A model generated the notes under the pieces. The model was not told where the DNA came from and searched no databases. It worked only from the letters and a program-made list of their open reading frames with translations. The position numbers were made by a program, and so were the translations under genes. A DNA stretch of 64,000 bases from Buddleja alternifolia (taxonomy: Eukaryota; Streptophyta; Magnoliopsida; Lamiales; Scrophulariaceae): assembly GCA_019426215.1 (NCBI GenBank), contig CM033393.1, forward strand, positions 7,722,046-7,786,045. The letters run 5' to 3'. Below, piece by piece: positions 20,775 to 33,685 of this stretch. Every line of letters begins with the position of its first letter. Position 1 is the first letter of the stretch.

Positions 20775-23407
20775 TTAGTCCTCGATATGTTGGGGAGCGT
20801 CGGCAGCTGCACTTCCTTCGGCATTTGCATTTTCGTCCCAATCCCCTCGATCATATGTAGCCTCGAGTTCACGCTCAAATTGCAGGCTCACCCCAGATTC
20901 ACCGATAACCAAGGCATCAAACTCGGGGTAATGATGGTAGACCTCGTCAGGATCTTCGATGGTTAGAGAAGCTCGCTTGGGTGGTGCCATCAAGTACTGT
21001 TCAATAAACTGATCCTCTTGGAAGTCGGGAACCAAACTCCCGGTTTCCTTCAAATAGTCCAAGGCTTTGAAAAAAACATCTTGGACATCGTTAATAGCTC
21101 TATCGAGTAAACGATCGTCCATTATGGTGGATCGGAGCATATCACGAGCTCCTCCCACTCGAGCTTGTGGAAGTTGATGCTTGAAGGCGGGGAATTCCTG
21201 GAACTCGCATCGACCAGCGACCTTACCGAGGGAGTGTTGACGATGCTTCTCGGATTCAAGGTTTGTCTGGTGTGCCGACATTTGTTGTCGCAACTCAGCG
21301 TTGGCAGCCTCGAGCTCGCGCATCTTTATTTTATCCGCGTCGTAGGATTTGTAGTTAACATTCAGCTCTTGCTGCAAAAAACAAAATAAGTTGTAATTTG
21401 ATTTTACAATAATAGAAGAATCCGTACGAATCAGCTCTAGCGGCATAGAGGGGAAATATTACCTGCAATTAATCAGCGTGAGTTCTATCCTCTCGAGAGG
21501 CAACGAGCTCAGCCTCGACTTGTCCTTTGTAATCAGTAAGCTTCTGCTCAGCTTGTTGCCACAACTCTTTCATGTGGGAGTTGTGGAGAGCTAGTTGATG
21601 AAGGCACAAGCTAGCCTGGAAGATACGATACGAGTGAAATAAATAGGTATATCCAATACAATACGAGGACCACAGAAGTACATTACAAAATATCACGTGT
21701 GAAATTCAAGATATACATAGTTTCTCTAAAAATTGAGCCCCTTTCTTCTCGATCAGGGGATGGGGCTGGTTGAGGATGAGAGCTTTGTCCCGGGGCAACA
21801 AAGTGCGGTGAAACAACTCGATGGCTGTGTTGCCCGACGAATCTCCCAAAATAGAACTGTTGGGGTAGATACACCAATCGAAGATGATTGGCTGAGTGTC
21901 GGGAACGATAGGAGCTCGTTCGGTAACCTCGTACTCCAAGTAGTCTTTTAGCAAGAGAGACTCAGCTTGGTTTAAAAGCTCGAAATCGGGCTCCCTCGAC
22001 GAAGACGTAGGTTGCGCCTCAGTGAGAGCCATTTCGGAAGACCCTTCTACCCGAGGGAGTTTGCCTGCACAGACTTGGGATGAGCTTAGGTCCGTGGAGG
22101 CTCATTGTCTTAGCCGACGAACAAGTGAGGTTTCGGGTTCATCGACGTTGAGGACGTCGTCATCCGAAACTCTGGGTGGTGGCACTGGTTCGGATCTGGT
22201 AAGTGCAACGGGCTCGCGGTGGCCGAAGGTCATTTGACGAGCGGGCGATGGTTCAGAAATAACGATTCCTTGACCTCGTCCAGATCCCTGTCCAGCGCCA
22301 TGACCTGAGGCGGTTTTTGCCCTTTTGGCTGCTTCGGCTGCGATTACGGCTCTTTTATTCATGCGAGCGTATCGGGCTTCCATTGCTGAAAACAAAGGAA
22401 ACATATTAGAAAATACGCAAGTAAGAATCAAAGATGAGATTTGCATACGTGATGGTAATTACCCAAATTAGCGACACCCGATATGTCAGCATGACTCAAT
22501 TCGCAGGAAACGAGCATGGACTCGTTCATCATGACCTTAGGCTTGAATAGCCACTTGAGGATACGTTTCAAGGTAGGACGCGGAATGGTGGGTCTACCTA
22601 CATTTTCCAAATTAACGAGGTCCATACCCCATGGTCGGGGTACGTTCCAACGTTCATTTTCAGGGGGGGCAATGTAAAAGAATTTCTTTTTCCAATCCCC
22701 AAAGGAGGACTGGGTGCGAGTTTGGAGTCTACAGTGACATTGAGGGGCGAGGAAGAAAAAACCCCTTTCTTTCGCTTGTATACTCCGATGGACAGATAGA
22801 AAACCATTAAATTTTTTGATATTTGGGGTGAGCCCCGAACATTCTCATAACGACTATAAAGTAGATGATGTGTCTATACGAGTTGGGAAATAATTGGGTC
22901 GGACTCAGACGAAGATAGAGAAGAATGTTTTCTATAGCTGGATGGAGAGGAAATCTGACTCCCGAGGCTAGGTGGGCTACGTGAAAGGTGTGATACCCTA
23001 TAGGGAGACGATGCATACGCTCACCCTCGATAGGTAGGATAATACGATAATTAGGGAAAATGTGGTATCTAACCTTAATATCAACAATGTTGGCCTCGGT
23101 TAGGATGGACGAACAGCTTAACCAGGGACATATTCTACGTGCCCTATCCATGTTAGGAAAGAATTGTGTGTTAACATTTTCATCCCCCTCTAGATTTGGA
23201 TAGGGGGGGGCACGTCAGGCTCCTCAGGCTCGATGACCATAGGGGGGTCGTCGATGTTGGGTTTGGGAGAGGTTCGGGAGAGGTAGCAGGACTACCCAAA
23301 CTACTGCTAGGGGTAGCAGAATCGTTTGACTCACTAGAGCTTGACGAGGTAGATTCATTATCCTCATCCGGACGAGGTGACTCGGCGCTACCAGCAGGGT
23401 TACTCAT
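20775..23407 (-). pseudogene. Spliced antisense ORF of element B (gypsy-type transposon domain)
   Basis: Four exons can be traced on the minus strand: 23,407-22,463, 22,385-21,717, 21,615-21,463 and 21,371-20,775, with GT-AG borders. Exon 1 starts with an acidic Ser/Glu-rich tract and contains a domain with ILPIEGERMHR, GVRFPLHPAIE and LSPTQLFPNSYRHI. That pattern matches the plant putative gypsy-type transposon domain (Pfam PF04195 by recollection). Exons 3-4 are coiled-coil-like (ELEAANAELRQQM) with an acidic end. The molecular function of the family is unknown. One frameshift near 23,260, one near 22,810 and nonsense codons in exons 2 and 3 mark decay. Confidence 0.8.
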
Positions 23408-23603
23408 TGAGATTAAAAATGAAAAGTAAAATAAAATAGAAATTTAGCAGAGTTTAGACTATACCTAGCGAGGGTAACCCGGCAGAACTAGAGGAGACGA
23501 GGTGGAAGAACTCCTTGCTCTTTGAAAATGCTTTGAAAAAAAGAGAATGCTCTGGTAAAAATTCTGAAGGTGTAAAGTAAAAGTTCAAATGAGGCCAAAG
23601 AAG

Positions 23604-23617
23604 GGATATATATACTG
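23604..23617 (-). promoter_or_regulatory. Putative TATA box of the antisense ORF
   Basis: On the minus strand the sequence AGTATATATATCCC lies about 200 bases ahead of the antisense ATG at 23,407. Spacing fits a start of transcription near 23,575 and a leader of about 170 bases. Prediction only. Confidence 0.4.
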
Positions 23618-23902
23618 AAGAAAAAATGAGTTTCTATGGCTCAAATCAAAAGTAAAATATCAGATCTGACGGTTGTAAATGGTAACGTTTCGAATTCAAC
23701 TTACATCCCTTGGAATTCGAAACAACCGTCTGTTACAATGAGACATGTCTCTTGGGAAACGGCGTGTCAGATTGAATGACGTGAAATGGCTGCAGGGTAA
23801 TGATTACCTAGAATGGCTGGCTAGTCAGGGTAAATGAATGGCATTAATATTATACTTCGTCGATCATTAATTAATAAGTTACAGTTATTTCTTTATGACT
23901 AA

Positions 23903-23916
23903 CAAAGTGGGGGACT
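23903..23916 (+). other. Polypurine tract of element B
   Basis: AAAGTGGGGGA lies just upstream of the 3' LTR, the position where plus-strand DNA synthesis is primed. Confidence 0.8.
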
Positions 23917-23919
23917 TAA

Positions 23920-24541
23920 TGATATACCAAAATAGCTACATTGAATATATCAGTCCTCGTCGCCTCATATTTATTATTGTGCAAGATAAGGAAGTGTGTC
24001 GTATGCCTAGTAGACGAGGAAACGAAGTAGAGAGCATAACGGGTCTCTAGTATAATAGTATTTGCATTATACTCCAGGATCCACGTGTTTTATTAAGTCA
24101 ATTAGGATTGACCCATGACCCAACCCGAAGTGAGTTGATCGGTACCATCCGTCAAATACGCATGTAGGGTATCCACCAGCAAGACGTCTTGTCTGTCATT
24201 CAATCTACAGTACAGAGTGGAAAGGCTATAAATACCGTCATTTATGAAGTTCTGAGGACCGAGAATCTGGGCAATAAATAATACGAGTCATACTTCGTAT
24301 AGCTTGGGTAGTCGGAGACTTGAGAGCACGAACCTAGAATACAAATAAGAGAGATCTACGGAATACGAATCATAGATAATCCAACGTCATCTTTTGAACT
24401 ACGTTTAGATTTGATCCTGAAAGGTACGTAGGCAGCTCGATAACATCCGAGTGCAATCTATAATCTAGAGAGTGAGTTATTTGGTACGTATTATAGGTCT
24501 TCTTGACTGAAATAATGTAGGGTAGAATCCGTGCTAGATCA
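23920..24541 (+). repeat. 3' LTR of element B
   Basis: Same length and ends as the 5' LTR, followed at once by the target duplication AAAGG. About 23 differences from the 5' LTR were counted by eye, mostly C/T and G/A. Confidence 0.95.
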
Positions 24542-24546
24542 AAAGG

Positions 24547-25504
24547 TAATAAAAAGTATTTTTTTTGACTTTTATTGATGATTGCACACATTACTACTAA
24601 GTTCACTTTGCTAAAATATAAGGATGAAGCTTTGAAAGCTTTAAAAAATTATAGCAATGTAACTAGGAATCACATTAAAAAATGAATAAAGATCATTCGT
24701 AGTGGTAGAAATGAGAACTTGGAACTCTTTTAAGTGAGTTCTGCTTAGAATTAAAAATTATTCATCAAATATACTACTCTTTACTCAACAAAGTAACTTG
24801 CTTGGGGAAGCAATCCTCTCAACTAACAACATTCTCAACACGATTCCACAGAAGTAGAAATGAAACTCCAAAAAAATTGTAGAAGGAAGCCTTCCTGAGT
24901 ATTTGACAAATGTAAAAATATAGCCTAAAAATGTCAAAATGGGGGCTAAAATCAATGTTTGCTTATTTATTACGTATGCTAATAACAACAATGTCTACCC
25001 GTTCCTCGTTCATAAATTATCAATCATTGATGTATATGAAGTCTGAAGATTCAATCATTGAATGTTGTATGCAAGCGGAGTCCCATATGTCGGATATGAG
25101 ATTTCTTTATCGTAGCTTAATCTACAATGGGGATTAGATGACCTTAATATATTAAATTACGAAAAATTAATTTTGAATGAATAAGAAATTAATATTGGAC
25201 GCGAGTCACTTAATGAAGTTTATAGTTAGATTATACGGGTCAATGAAAAGCCACTATTGAAAATGAAACAATTAAATACTACTTTATATGGGATGTGTTC
25301 AGTTATTCAATTTGATTCCTTGAAAGCCAAACTTTTATGAAAGAGATGAGTATTACATGCTTGTAGGATTCGACCAAATAACCACACGCGTGCACCACTT
25401 GCTTGCCAAAATCGATGTGGCACAAGAGTCAACATGGCTGAACCATTGCTGAGGCTCGGGATGTACATGTATATGTGGAGGATCTAGGTTCGCATTCGAG
25501 TTTA
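24547..25504. other. AT-rich intergenic stretch right of element B
   Basis: This continues the locus in which element B inserted. Only short frames without domains are present, and I recognise no gene or element. Confidence 0.4.
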
Positions 25505-25509
25505 GTCTT

Positions 25510-27279
25510 TGATAATGTTAGGTGCCTGGCGAGCCATCTAGTGGCTTGACCATTAGATTGTAAACATTCTGATAGTCTTGTCTTTAATATTATATCGAAT
25601 TCGTTTTAGTAATCTTTTCTTTATCGCATATACTTTCATTAGTTTAGATGAAGATCATATAGATCATTCATAGCCAAGGGAGCGGTCACACCCGCAGGGA
25701 GTGGCAACTGTGGAATGCTCTCAATGGTAGTGATCTTAAAACCCTGTTCCAAGTTATAGAGACTATGAGATATGGAGTATCATAATTACATTCTCATGAA
25801 AGAGTGTCTTGTTCCATGGGCAACAACCAAGGGGTCAGTGCATGCACATAGATCTATACTTGGGTGAGTACGAGATTGAACGACCCAATTAGGATTTTTT
25901 ATTAGTTCTGTGTCGAACTTGAAATCCTACAATTACGTAGGTCTGAGATTAGTACCTCTAACCTGAGGTGTCATGGCTGGGATGTGTGTTGCCCAATACA
26001 CTTTGATATATCTCATTATTCCAGGAGAATCACTAAATGGGATATATTGGGTGTAGTATGGTAGTATGACAGAACATATGACATTAGATATAGAACATAT
26101 GACATTTCTGAGTTATTAGGGTTTTGACCCGCGCCAAAACTTAGATTACAGACGAGAAAAAATTGGAAGGATTCGACTCACATGAAGGTCATAATCCGGA
26201 GAAGTTTGTTGTTCATTATTAATATCTAGGAAATCATGTTCATGGTGCTAGACATCGATCCATGACCAATAGGTGCCTTGAATTAATATGGTGAAATTAA
26301 TTCAAGGTCTAATTAATTATTTGGCTAAATAAATAATTAAGACAATGTGGGGATGTCTAGCCTTTTGGGATAGGAACTATTGCTAGCTTATTAATGAGCC
26401 CAAAGGGTCACATGCATAGTTAACTTAGTATAGTACCTACTCGTGAAATTAATTCTTTGTGAATGAATGGAGAAATTAATGAATGAGAATTAATTAATTG
26501 TAAACAAAATAAAACATTAATTAAGTGGTCTTAAGGAATAAAAGTCTTAAATTTAATATTGGAATATTAAATTAGAATAAGATTAATTAATTAGTGGTAT
26601 AATTAATTAAACAAAATGAATAAATAAATTAAGTGGCTTAATTAATATTTAGTCTTGTAATTTAATTTGATGAATTACATTAAGATAAGATAAATTAATT
26701 AATTAGTGGACTAATTAATTTTACATGGGCTTGGACTGAGAAAGAGAAAAAAGCTTGTCAGGGTTTGAAAACTCTGGCAAACACGCCTAAGTGAGGGGCC
26801 AACAGAGGATATTTATATCCCCAGTGTAGGCGCCTCTTACACAACTGCATGACTTGGATTTTTAGTCTTCTCTTCTTCTCTCTTTCTGCATTGGAGCATA
26901 TACATGAGTTCCACCCCTTTTCACTATAAGTCAAAAGTTTGATATCTCATAGTTAGTACTTATAGAGAAGATCGAGGGTACAAACTAAGGTGTGGATACC
27001 GTTAGAGCGCTTTACACAATTGGAGCGTAGAAGTAAACAAGTCAAGAGAATTGGTTGGTGGAAAACCATTCTCTCTATAAAGCAGAGGTCGTTGTAAAGG
27101 TTTTGTTGATAGGAATCATCAAAAAGGTAATTCGCGAAAAACCCCCTATGAATGTTTCACGAAAAATTTGATGGTACCATGTCTGCCTAATCTCTTTTTA
27201 GGGATTGTGCATAGTTAGCTTTTAATTATCTGTTTCCACTGAGCCCACAATCCTAAGGGTTAGCCACCGTATACCAAAT
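25510..27279 (+). mobile_element. Solo LTR C1
   Basis: It begins TGATAATGTTAGGTGCC and is homologous along its length to C2, which lies inverted to its right. The 5-base GTCTT at 25,505-25,509 reappears at 27,280-27,284 exactly where the homology ends. The last bases read CCAAAT instead of the expected CCAACA, so the right end is less certain. The middle is very AT-rich (ATTAATTAAT runs). No retroelement genes follow. Confidence 0.65.
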
Positions 27280-28048
27280 GTCTTATGCTTGGCTAACCCG
27301 TGAATAATTTTGTATACAAAATATATGATTACATTTCGTCAATTGGTAGCATCTAGTGTGCCACATGCAACATGATGATCATAGGATATGGACGCTTCAT
27401 ATGTCACTAAGAAATTGAGCGCAGATCAAATGATTGAGTCCATACAGTGATTGCCATGGCCATAAAAAGATGCACTCACATGGTCTAGTGGGTCCAATAG
27501 CAACTAGATGTTGGGATCAATACAACCCCGGTGATGCCTGCGCAACGGAAAGTATAGATTTTAATTAAAATCCGACATCCCCTACACAAGGTTAGGTAGA
27601 CATGGTATCATCTGATTCAAAAACTTTGTCAAAAGAAATTTTTCTCGTGTTTACGTCTTGAAGAACAAAACAACTTTCATTTTAAGCTACTTCTTGCTTC
27701 AAAATCCCTAACTAGATTGCCCTAGCGCCTCAAGTATTGCCCCTCTGATATGTATCCATACCTTAACTTATACCCTCGATTATCTCCACCAGTTCTAGCC
27801 AAGATAATATCGAATTTTGGCTTTGTGTAGGAATATATTTAGTGTTTACTGTACTCAAAATATGAGTTGGAAATTAGAGTGAAAGAAGTTTGGAGAGAAA
27901 ATAAGAGAGAAAGTTTTGTGGAATTAAATCACTTCACTTATTTTTCAAAAGGTAATACATATATATATAGAGTCCGCCAATGTGAACACATACACATATA
28001 TACACGCCTAATCTTTCTCTCTCTCTCATGAGAGGCGTGTATGTATAT

Positions 28049-28082
28049 AAATATATATATATATATATGTATATATATATTT
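28049..28082. repeat. (AT)n-rich microsatellite in C2
   Basis: Runs of alternating AT/TA. Similar tracts occur at about 28,283-28,302 and 28,362-28,381. Confidence 0.8.
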
Positions 28083-28689
28083 TTTATTTCCTCTCTCTTT
28101 TATTCTCTTCCTTAATTAGTTCGATATTTTTCCAACTAACTAGATATTTTCATATATTTGAGATCATCTCAAATATACCATATCTATCCAATATCTTTAC
28201 TAATAGATTTATAAGATCTTTTCATATTAATGAGTAACTAACTAATTAAAATTGATCCAACTAAATGTATTACAAGATACATACATATATATATATATAA
28301 ACTTGGTGAACAAGATAAAATCTTTCCACCAAAATCACATACACATACACACACTCAAGTGTATATATATATATATATATAATTTTTCGTTCACAAATTA
28401 ATTAATTAGTCTTTTCCAATTTAATATTTCAATATTAAATTATAAGACTATTTAATTAATACCATTTAATATATTCCTTTTCCCGATTATATAAATTCAT
28501 TTAATTAATCTCTCCATTAATTCACAAATAATTAACTAACCAATAGGTACTACACTAAGTTATGTGTGTGACCTATCACACTCATTAACAAGCTAGCAAT
28601 AAGTCCTATCACATGCTAGATTAATTATTCTTAATAATTAACTAGGCATTGGATTAACTTCACCGATTAACCCAAATCACCTATTGGTC

Positions 28690-30386
28690 TGTTGTGATTC
28701 GGTCTAGCGGATAAACTTTTTGACCCGAATCACACCGAGAATCGAATCCGTGGATTTTCATGATATTTGTAATAACTCAATAAAAACGTATTATGTAAGA
28801 GAGTAATCGATTTACCTCTTGACAACAAAAATTCGATTAGTTAGTAGCTGCCCCAAACTCTTGCCTCTAGATAATCACGCGAAAGAAATTTCTCTGAGAA
28901 AACTCCGATCTCTTCCCAGCAACAATGGCAGCGGCGGCTAGTTGGAGAGAGAGGGAGGGAATTTTTTCTTTCCTATTGCTCTAGGTTTCTTTGGCTCAAA
29001 GTCACATTCTGAATAACGATTTCTATATAGAATTCTAACACTGACTAAAATAAGCAGAACCCCTAGGTATATTAGGACGGGGAGACCACTAGGCCTCATA
29101 GGGATGGGCTTCCGGGCTTTGTTTCATCTTAGCCCATGTGTAATTAATTAAATCCAAGTCCAATCCAATTGACAATTAATTAATTACTTTAATCCAATTA
29201 AAATTAATCTAATTAATTCAATTCAACTTATACATTAATTTCCAATTAATTTAACTTATGAATTAATATGATTTAATTAATTCATTTAATCCAATTATAT
29301 ATCTTTAATTAAATCATGCCATCAATTTTATTAGTCAATCACATCTAATGTGATTTTACCAAAATACGCTTAGCATGAAAATATTCCTTTTCTTCACATA
29401 ACGCGACTCTCTAGACTCGATTCAATTGGAAGTAGGAGGATTCCAAAGGATAAGGCTGTCACCTATCCAGCACCGTGGAACCAAATCGTAACCCAATTAA
29501 ATACAAGATGAACATGTCATCACGAACCTTGATTACGATTACCATATGCGTATAAACTCTTCATCGATGTGACCCGATCCAGTAAGAGCCATGGTATGTC
29601 AAACTCATAAAACTTGATGTTGTACTCGGTAGTCATAATAATATAAAATTACCAAAATACCCTTAGTGATCATCACTAGTTAGTTTATTTGCTTTCGCCA
29701 AAGACTTTGTAATTTCTATTACTTATGATCGTACAGGTCACATACTCGTTTACTGTCGAGATGGTGAATCCCATATTGACAGCTATCTTACAATGTCGAA
29801 TGCATCATTGGATAGTACTTTGAGATCGACCCCACCTATCAGATGATACGGGTCTAACTACTCTGATAACATATCCAATACTACAAAAACATTCTAAACA
29901 ACTCCTCAAGTCTAAAGTTCACACATACTATCGCAATCTTAATCCCAATCATTGACTGTCAACGAGTAACTACCCATGTGATCAGACTAATGCGAGTCGC
30001 GTTCAAATATGTTAATTCCATTAATCATATTCATGATACCAGCTCTCACTATCTAATCAGTGTTCGACTGACACTTCCTTGTCAAAGCAGGTGTCACACG
30101 AGTTGAATTTTAATGCCCAATTAAAATTCCTTAACTCGCGAACTCCCGGTTTAAGAGATTAAGTACTTGACTCTTCTAGTGCCTCTTTTTGGCCGTAAGA
30201 GGTGGAAAGTCTATCTTCAAATCTCATGGACTTATTTGTTCAATATAATTAAATTTCATTAGTTTTATATGAACAAAATCAAAACCTTTCTTCTATAAAT
30301 AAAAACAATAAATAATTTGTACAAATAACTTATCAAAGCCCTACTCAATCTAATTCCTCATAAGTATTGAGGGCATACAGCTAACA
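28690..30386 (-). mobile_element. Solo LTR D nested in C2
   Basis: On the minus strand it begins TGTTAGCTGTATGCCCTC and ends GAATCACAACA (1,697 bases). The target duplication TGGTC is perfect (28,685-28,689 and 30,387-30,391). It belongs to the same family as solo LTR F. C1, the uninterrupted relative of C2, runs straight across the insertion point, which confirms the nesting. Confidence 0.85.
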
Positions 30387-31034
30387 TGGTCATGGTTCGA
30401 TGTTTAGCAACGTAGCCACGACTTTCTAGATGTCAATGATGAAAAGCAAACCTATCCAGGTTACGATCTTCATGTGAGTAAAATCCCTTCATCAGTTTCC
30501 CATATATGGTCTAGGGTATGGCGATAGTTGAATCGTAATAACCTTAAAAAACTATAACTGTGCTGTGACATCTAATGATCTAGTCTTCCAAGCCGGGACC
30601 ACCAATCCCTCTTATAAGACAACCACTTTGCTCAAAAGCTTTAATCAATCATTTAGATTCTCGCAACAGCATAGGAAATGTCAGGTACTTGACCCTGGAT
30701 GAATTCCTTAACGACTGCCATCTGTTCTGCTGTACTGTCAGACTATACCCAACATAGACGCCATACGACTCTCTTGGAGTGCACATGTATATCAAAGTAT
30801 AGTGGATAACACCCTTCCCAATGACATCTCAGGTCTAAGGACTAATCTCACACTACAAAATTCAAAGACTACATGCTTGAAAAAACCAACGAGGAATCCT
30901 TGCGGGGTCGTTCAATTTGATACTTCTCTTAAATATGAATCTCCGTGTATGTATTGACTCACCGACCCTTAACAAGAACACGTCAATCTCTAATAAGAGT
31001 TACATACATGACCAAGTCTTAGTGAGGCCCGTGA

Positions 31035-33685
31035 TGATGGGAGTTTTGTGGAGTCAGATCAAAATAGGTCAAGAAGAGGAGCAAAAATAGATCCAAGAAG
31101 GGTTGTGGTTGACCGAGATCACAAAAGGTGAAAAGGAGTCGAAAAAACGGAGCTGGGGAGCACAAGTACGCAACGTGGCATCCAGGCGCGGACATGGTGG
31201 CATCCAGGCGCCATAATGCGCACCAGTGGGCAACTTGGCGCGCAAGCACCATTTTATGGTGCCTAAGCACAGGGCAGCAGCGCTGGAAGCGCGTTTTTTC
31301 ATTGATTTTCGTATATTGGTAGATTTTGACATGATTTTGAGTCCTATCTTGCATGGAATTGTTTCCTAATTGTTTGGGATGTATTCCCTAGTATGTTAGG
31401 ATTAGTTTTCCTACTTAGATTAGGGTTTTGACTCATGTAACTCTATATATTAGAACTCACTCTTATAAACATTAAATCACTTTTAGAAGTTGAATAAACA
31501 ATTTAGTTGGAGGTGATTTTTCCTTTGATTGGGTTTCCACCAAAAAATCTTTGTCTCTTTATTACTTTTGATTTCCCATATTTTCTTATATTTTTCCTAA
31601 GTATTTCACCATTGAAAGACTTGATTCCTAACAACTGGTATCAAGAACCTAGGGTTTTAGTTTTAGGAGACATCTTAGAACTAGATCTAAGGGTAAACAC
31701 GAAAGATTAGATTAACTTTGAGAGATTTTGTCGAGTGGGAGTTCTGGCTAGTGATAAGGGGAAACTTAGGATTGATAGGTTTGACAATAGAGATTTTGGG
31801 TTCTAGAAGATGTAGATAGAGGATTATCTGTATCAGAAAAAGCAACATGAATCATTGACGGGAAAAAAGCCGTTGAAGATGACAGATGAAGACTGGCATT
31901 GCTAGATCGACAAGCTTTAGATATGATTCAGTTGACACTGGCGAGGGATGTGGCTTTCAACATTATCAAGGAGAAGACTACAACGGGTCTGATGGAAGCG
32001 CTATCAAATATGTACAAGAAGCCATCCACCCGAACAAGGTATATTTGATGCGTAGATTATTTAATTTGAGGATGGGTGAAGATGGATCTGTGACGGATCA
32101 CATCAACGAATTCAATGTGATTTTGACTCAGTTGAGTTCGACAGAAATCACGTTCGATGATGAGATCTAAGCTTTGATCCTACTTTCATCCTTGCCTGAT
32201 AGTTGGAGTGCAATTATGACTGCGGTAAATAGTTCTTCCGGGGATAAGACTCTGAAGCTTCAAGAAATCTAGGATATGATTCTTAGCAAAGAGATTCGCA
32301 GGAGAGAATCTGGAGAATTTATGGCAGGAGCCTTAAGTGTCGGTGGAAAAAGCAGTCAAAATAGTCACCAGGGAAAATGCAAGGAGGACGTGGAATGTTT
32401 TAATTACAGAAAATACGGGCACTACCAAAATAAGTGCAAGGAGCTGAAGAAAGATAGAAAAAAGAAGCAAGATGAGGGATCCGTGAATACAATGATGGAG
32501 AATCATGGTGATGCTTTGGTATGTTGTACCGAGGATTCAAGGGGTACTTGGATTTTGGACTCAGGTGCATCTTATCACTCTACATCGTGGGAAAGAATGT
32601 TGTCCAACTATGTTTCCGGTGAGTTTGGAAAGGTTTGTCTAGGTGCAGACGAAACCTTGAACACAGGAGGTAAGGGTGATGTTGACATCGAGAATGTCAA
32701 TGAAGTGCGACTTAGGTTGCGGGAGGTGAGACATGTTTCAGCTCTTAGAATGAACCTTATATTTGTGGGTCAGTTAGACCGAGAGGGTATACCACAGTAT
32801 TCAGTGGTGGATCTTAGGTGATCACCAAAGAGAATAGGGTAGTGGCGAGTGGTTCGAGAAAGGGAACATTGTACACATTGGAAAAGAAAAGAGAATTCAT
32901 TAAGTGGGGGTCACTAGAGCCGGACGAATCGATAGGACATGGAGATGCCTTGATTGATCTCCATTGAGTTTGAAGATGTTCCAACTAGACCAGTCTTTTC
33001 ACTTAGGAGAAGTGGAAAAGTTTTTTGGGTTCAAGTTTGGGTTCGTATATTTTGATCGGTCTCCAAGTGGGAGATTGATGGGAGTTTTGTGGATTTGGTT
33101 CAAAATAGGTCATGAAAAGGAGCCAAAATGGAGCCCAGAAGGGTCGGGGTTAACTGAGATTTCGAAAGGATGGAAAGGAGTCGAAAAAATGGAGGTGGGG
33201 AGCACAAAAACACAAAGTGGTGCCCAGGCGCGGACATGGTGGTGCCCAAGCGCCACATTATGGTGCCTAGGCGCCCCAGTGCACAACTTGGCTCCTATGA
33301 GCCATTTTATGGCACCTAGGCGCGGGCCAGCAGCGCTGGAAGCGTGTTTTTTTGTCGATTTTTGTATTTTGATGGATTTTGACATGATTTTGAGTCCTAT
33401 CTTGTATGGAATTGTTTCCTAATTGTTTGGGATGTATTCCCTAGTATGTTAGGATTAGTTTTCCTACTTAGATTAGGGTTTTGACTCTTGTAACTCTATA
33501 TATTAGAACTCACTCTTGTAAACATTAAATCACTTTTAGAAGTTGAATAAACGATCTAGTTAGAGGTGGCTTTTCCTTGATTGGGTTTCCACCAGAAATT
33601 CTTTGTCTTCTTTATTGCTTTTGATTTCCCATATTTTTTATATTTTCCCTAAGTATTTCACCATTGAAAGCCTTGATTCCTGACA
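31035..33685 (+). mobile_element. Internally deleted Copia element E nested in C2
   Basis: Direct LTRs lie at 31,035-31,633 and 33,076-33,685, both starting TGATGGGAGTTTTG. The target duplication CGTGA is perfect (31,030-31,034 and 33,686-33,690). A primer binding site TGGTATCAAGAAC follows the 5' LTR at 31,636, and the tract AAGTGGGAGAT precedes the 3' LTR. Only gag and the start of the protease remain between them; integrase, RT and RNase H are missing. The element is non-autonomous. Confidence 0.9.
31765..32940 (+). pseudogene. gag: Copia gag and protease start of element E
   Basis: Gag of the UBN2 type is readable across three frames: DYLYQKK near 31,830, LARDVAFNIIKEKT near 31,940, MRRLFNLRMGEDGS near 32,050 and LLSSLPDSW near 32,185. 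A zinc knuckle near 32,395-32,440 has its second Cys changed to Tyr. The protease start ILDSGASYHST (about 32,552) keeps Asp-Ser-Gly. A short relic of the region ahead of integrase (SGSRKGTLYTLE) ends near 32,885, after which pol is deleted. Confidence 0.8.

Larger units (their letters stand above)
14017..24541 (+). mobile_element. Full-length Tat-lineage Ty3/gypsy retrotransposon (element B)
   Basis: The element is 10,525 bases long with two 622-base LTRs (14,017-14,638 and 23,920-24,541) that begin TGATATACC and end CTAGATCA. A perfect target duplication AAAGG flanks it (14,012-14,016 and 24,542-24,546). Order: 5' LTR, primer binding site, gag-protease, RT, RNase H, a second RNase H, integrase, antisense ORF, polypurine tract, 3' LTR. 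By hand count the LTRs differ at about 23 sites, mostly transitions, so it is fairly young. Several stops and shifts show that this copy is no longer autonomous. Confidence 0.95.

Noticed and set aside
25516..27345. C1 as the 5' LTR of a larger element with a primer site near 27,346
   Set aside because: TGGTAGCATCTAG near 27,346 looks like a worn primer site, but homology to C2 and the GTCTT duplication place the LTR end at 27,279. No retroelement genes follow.
31019..31354. 111-codon minus-strand frame in the 5' LTR of element E, with a similar one at 33,110-33,385
   Set aside because: They lie wholly in the LTRs. Their similarity reflects the repeat, not protein selection.
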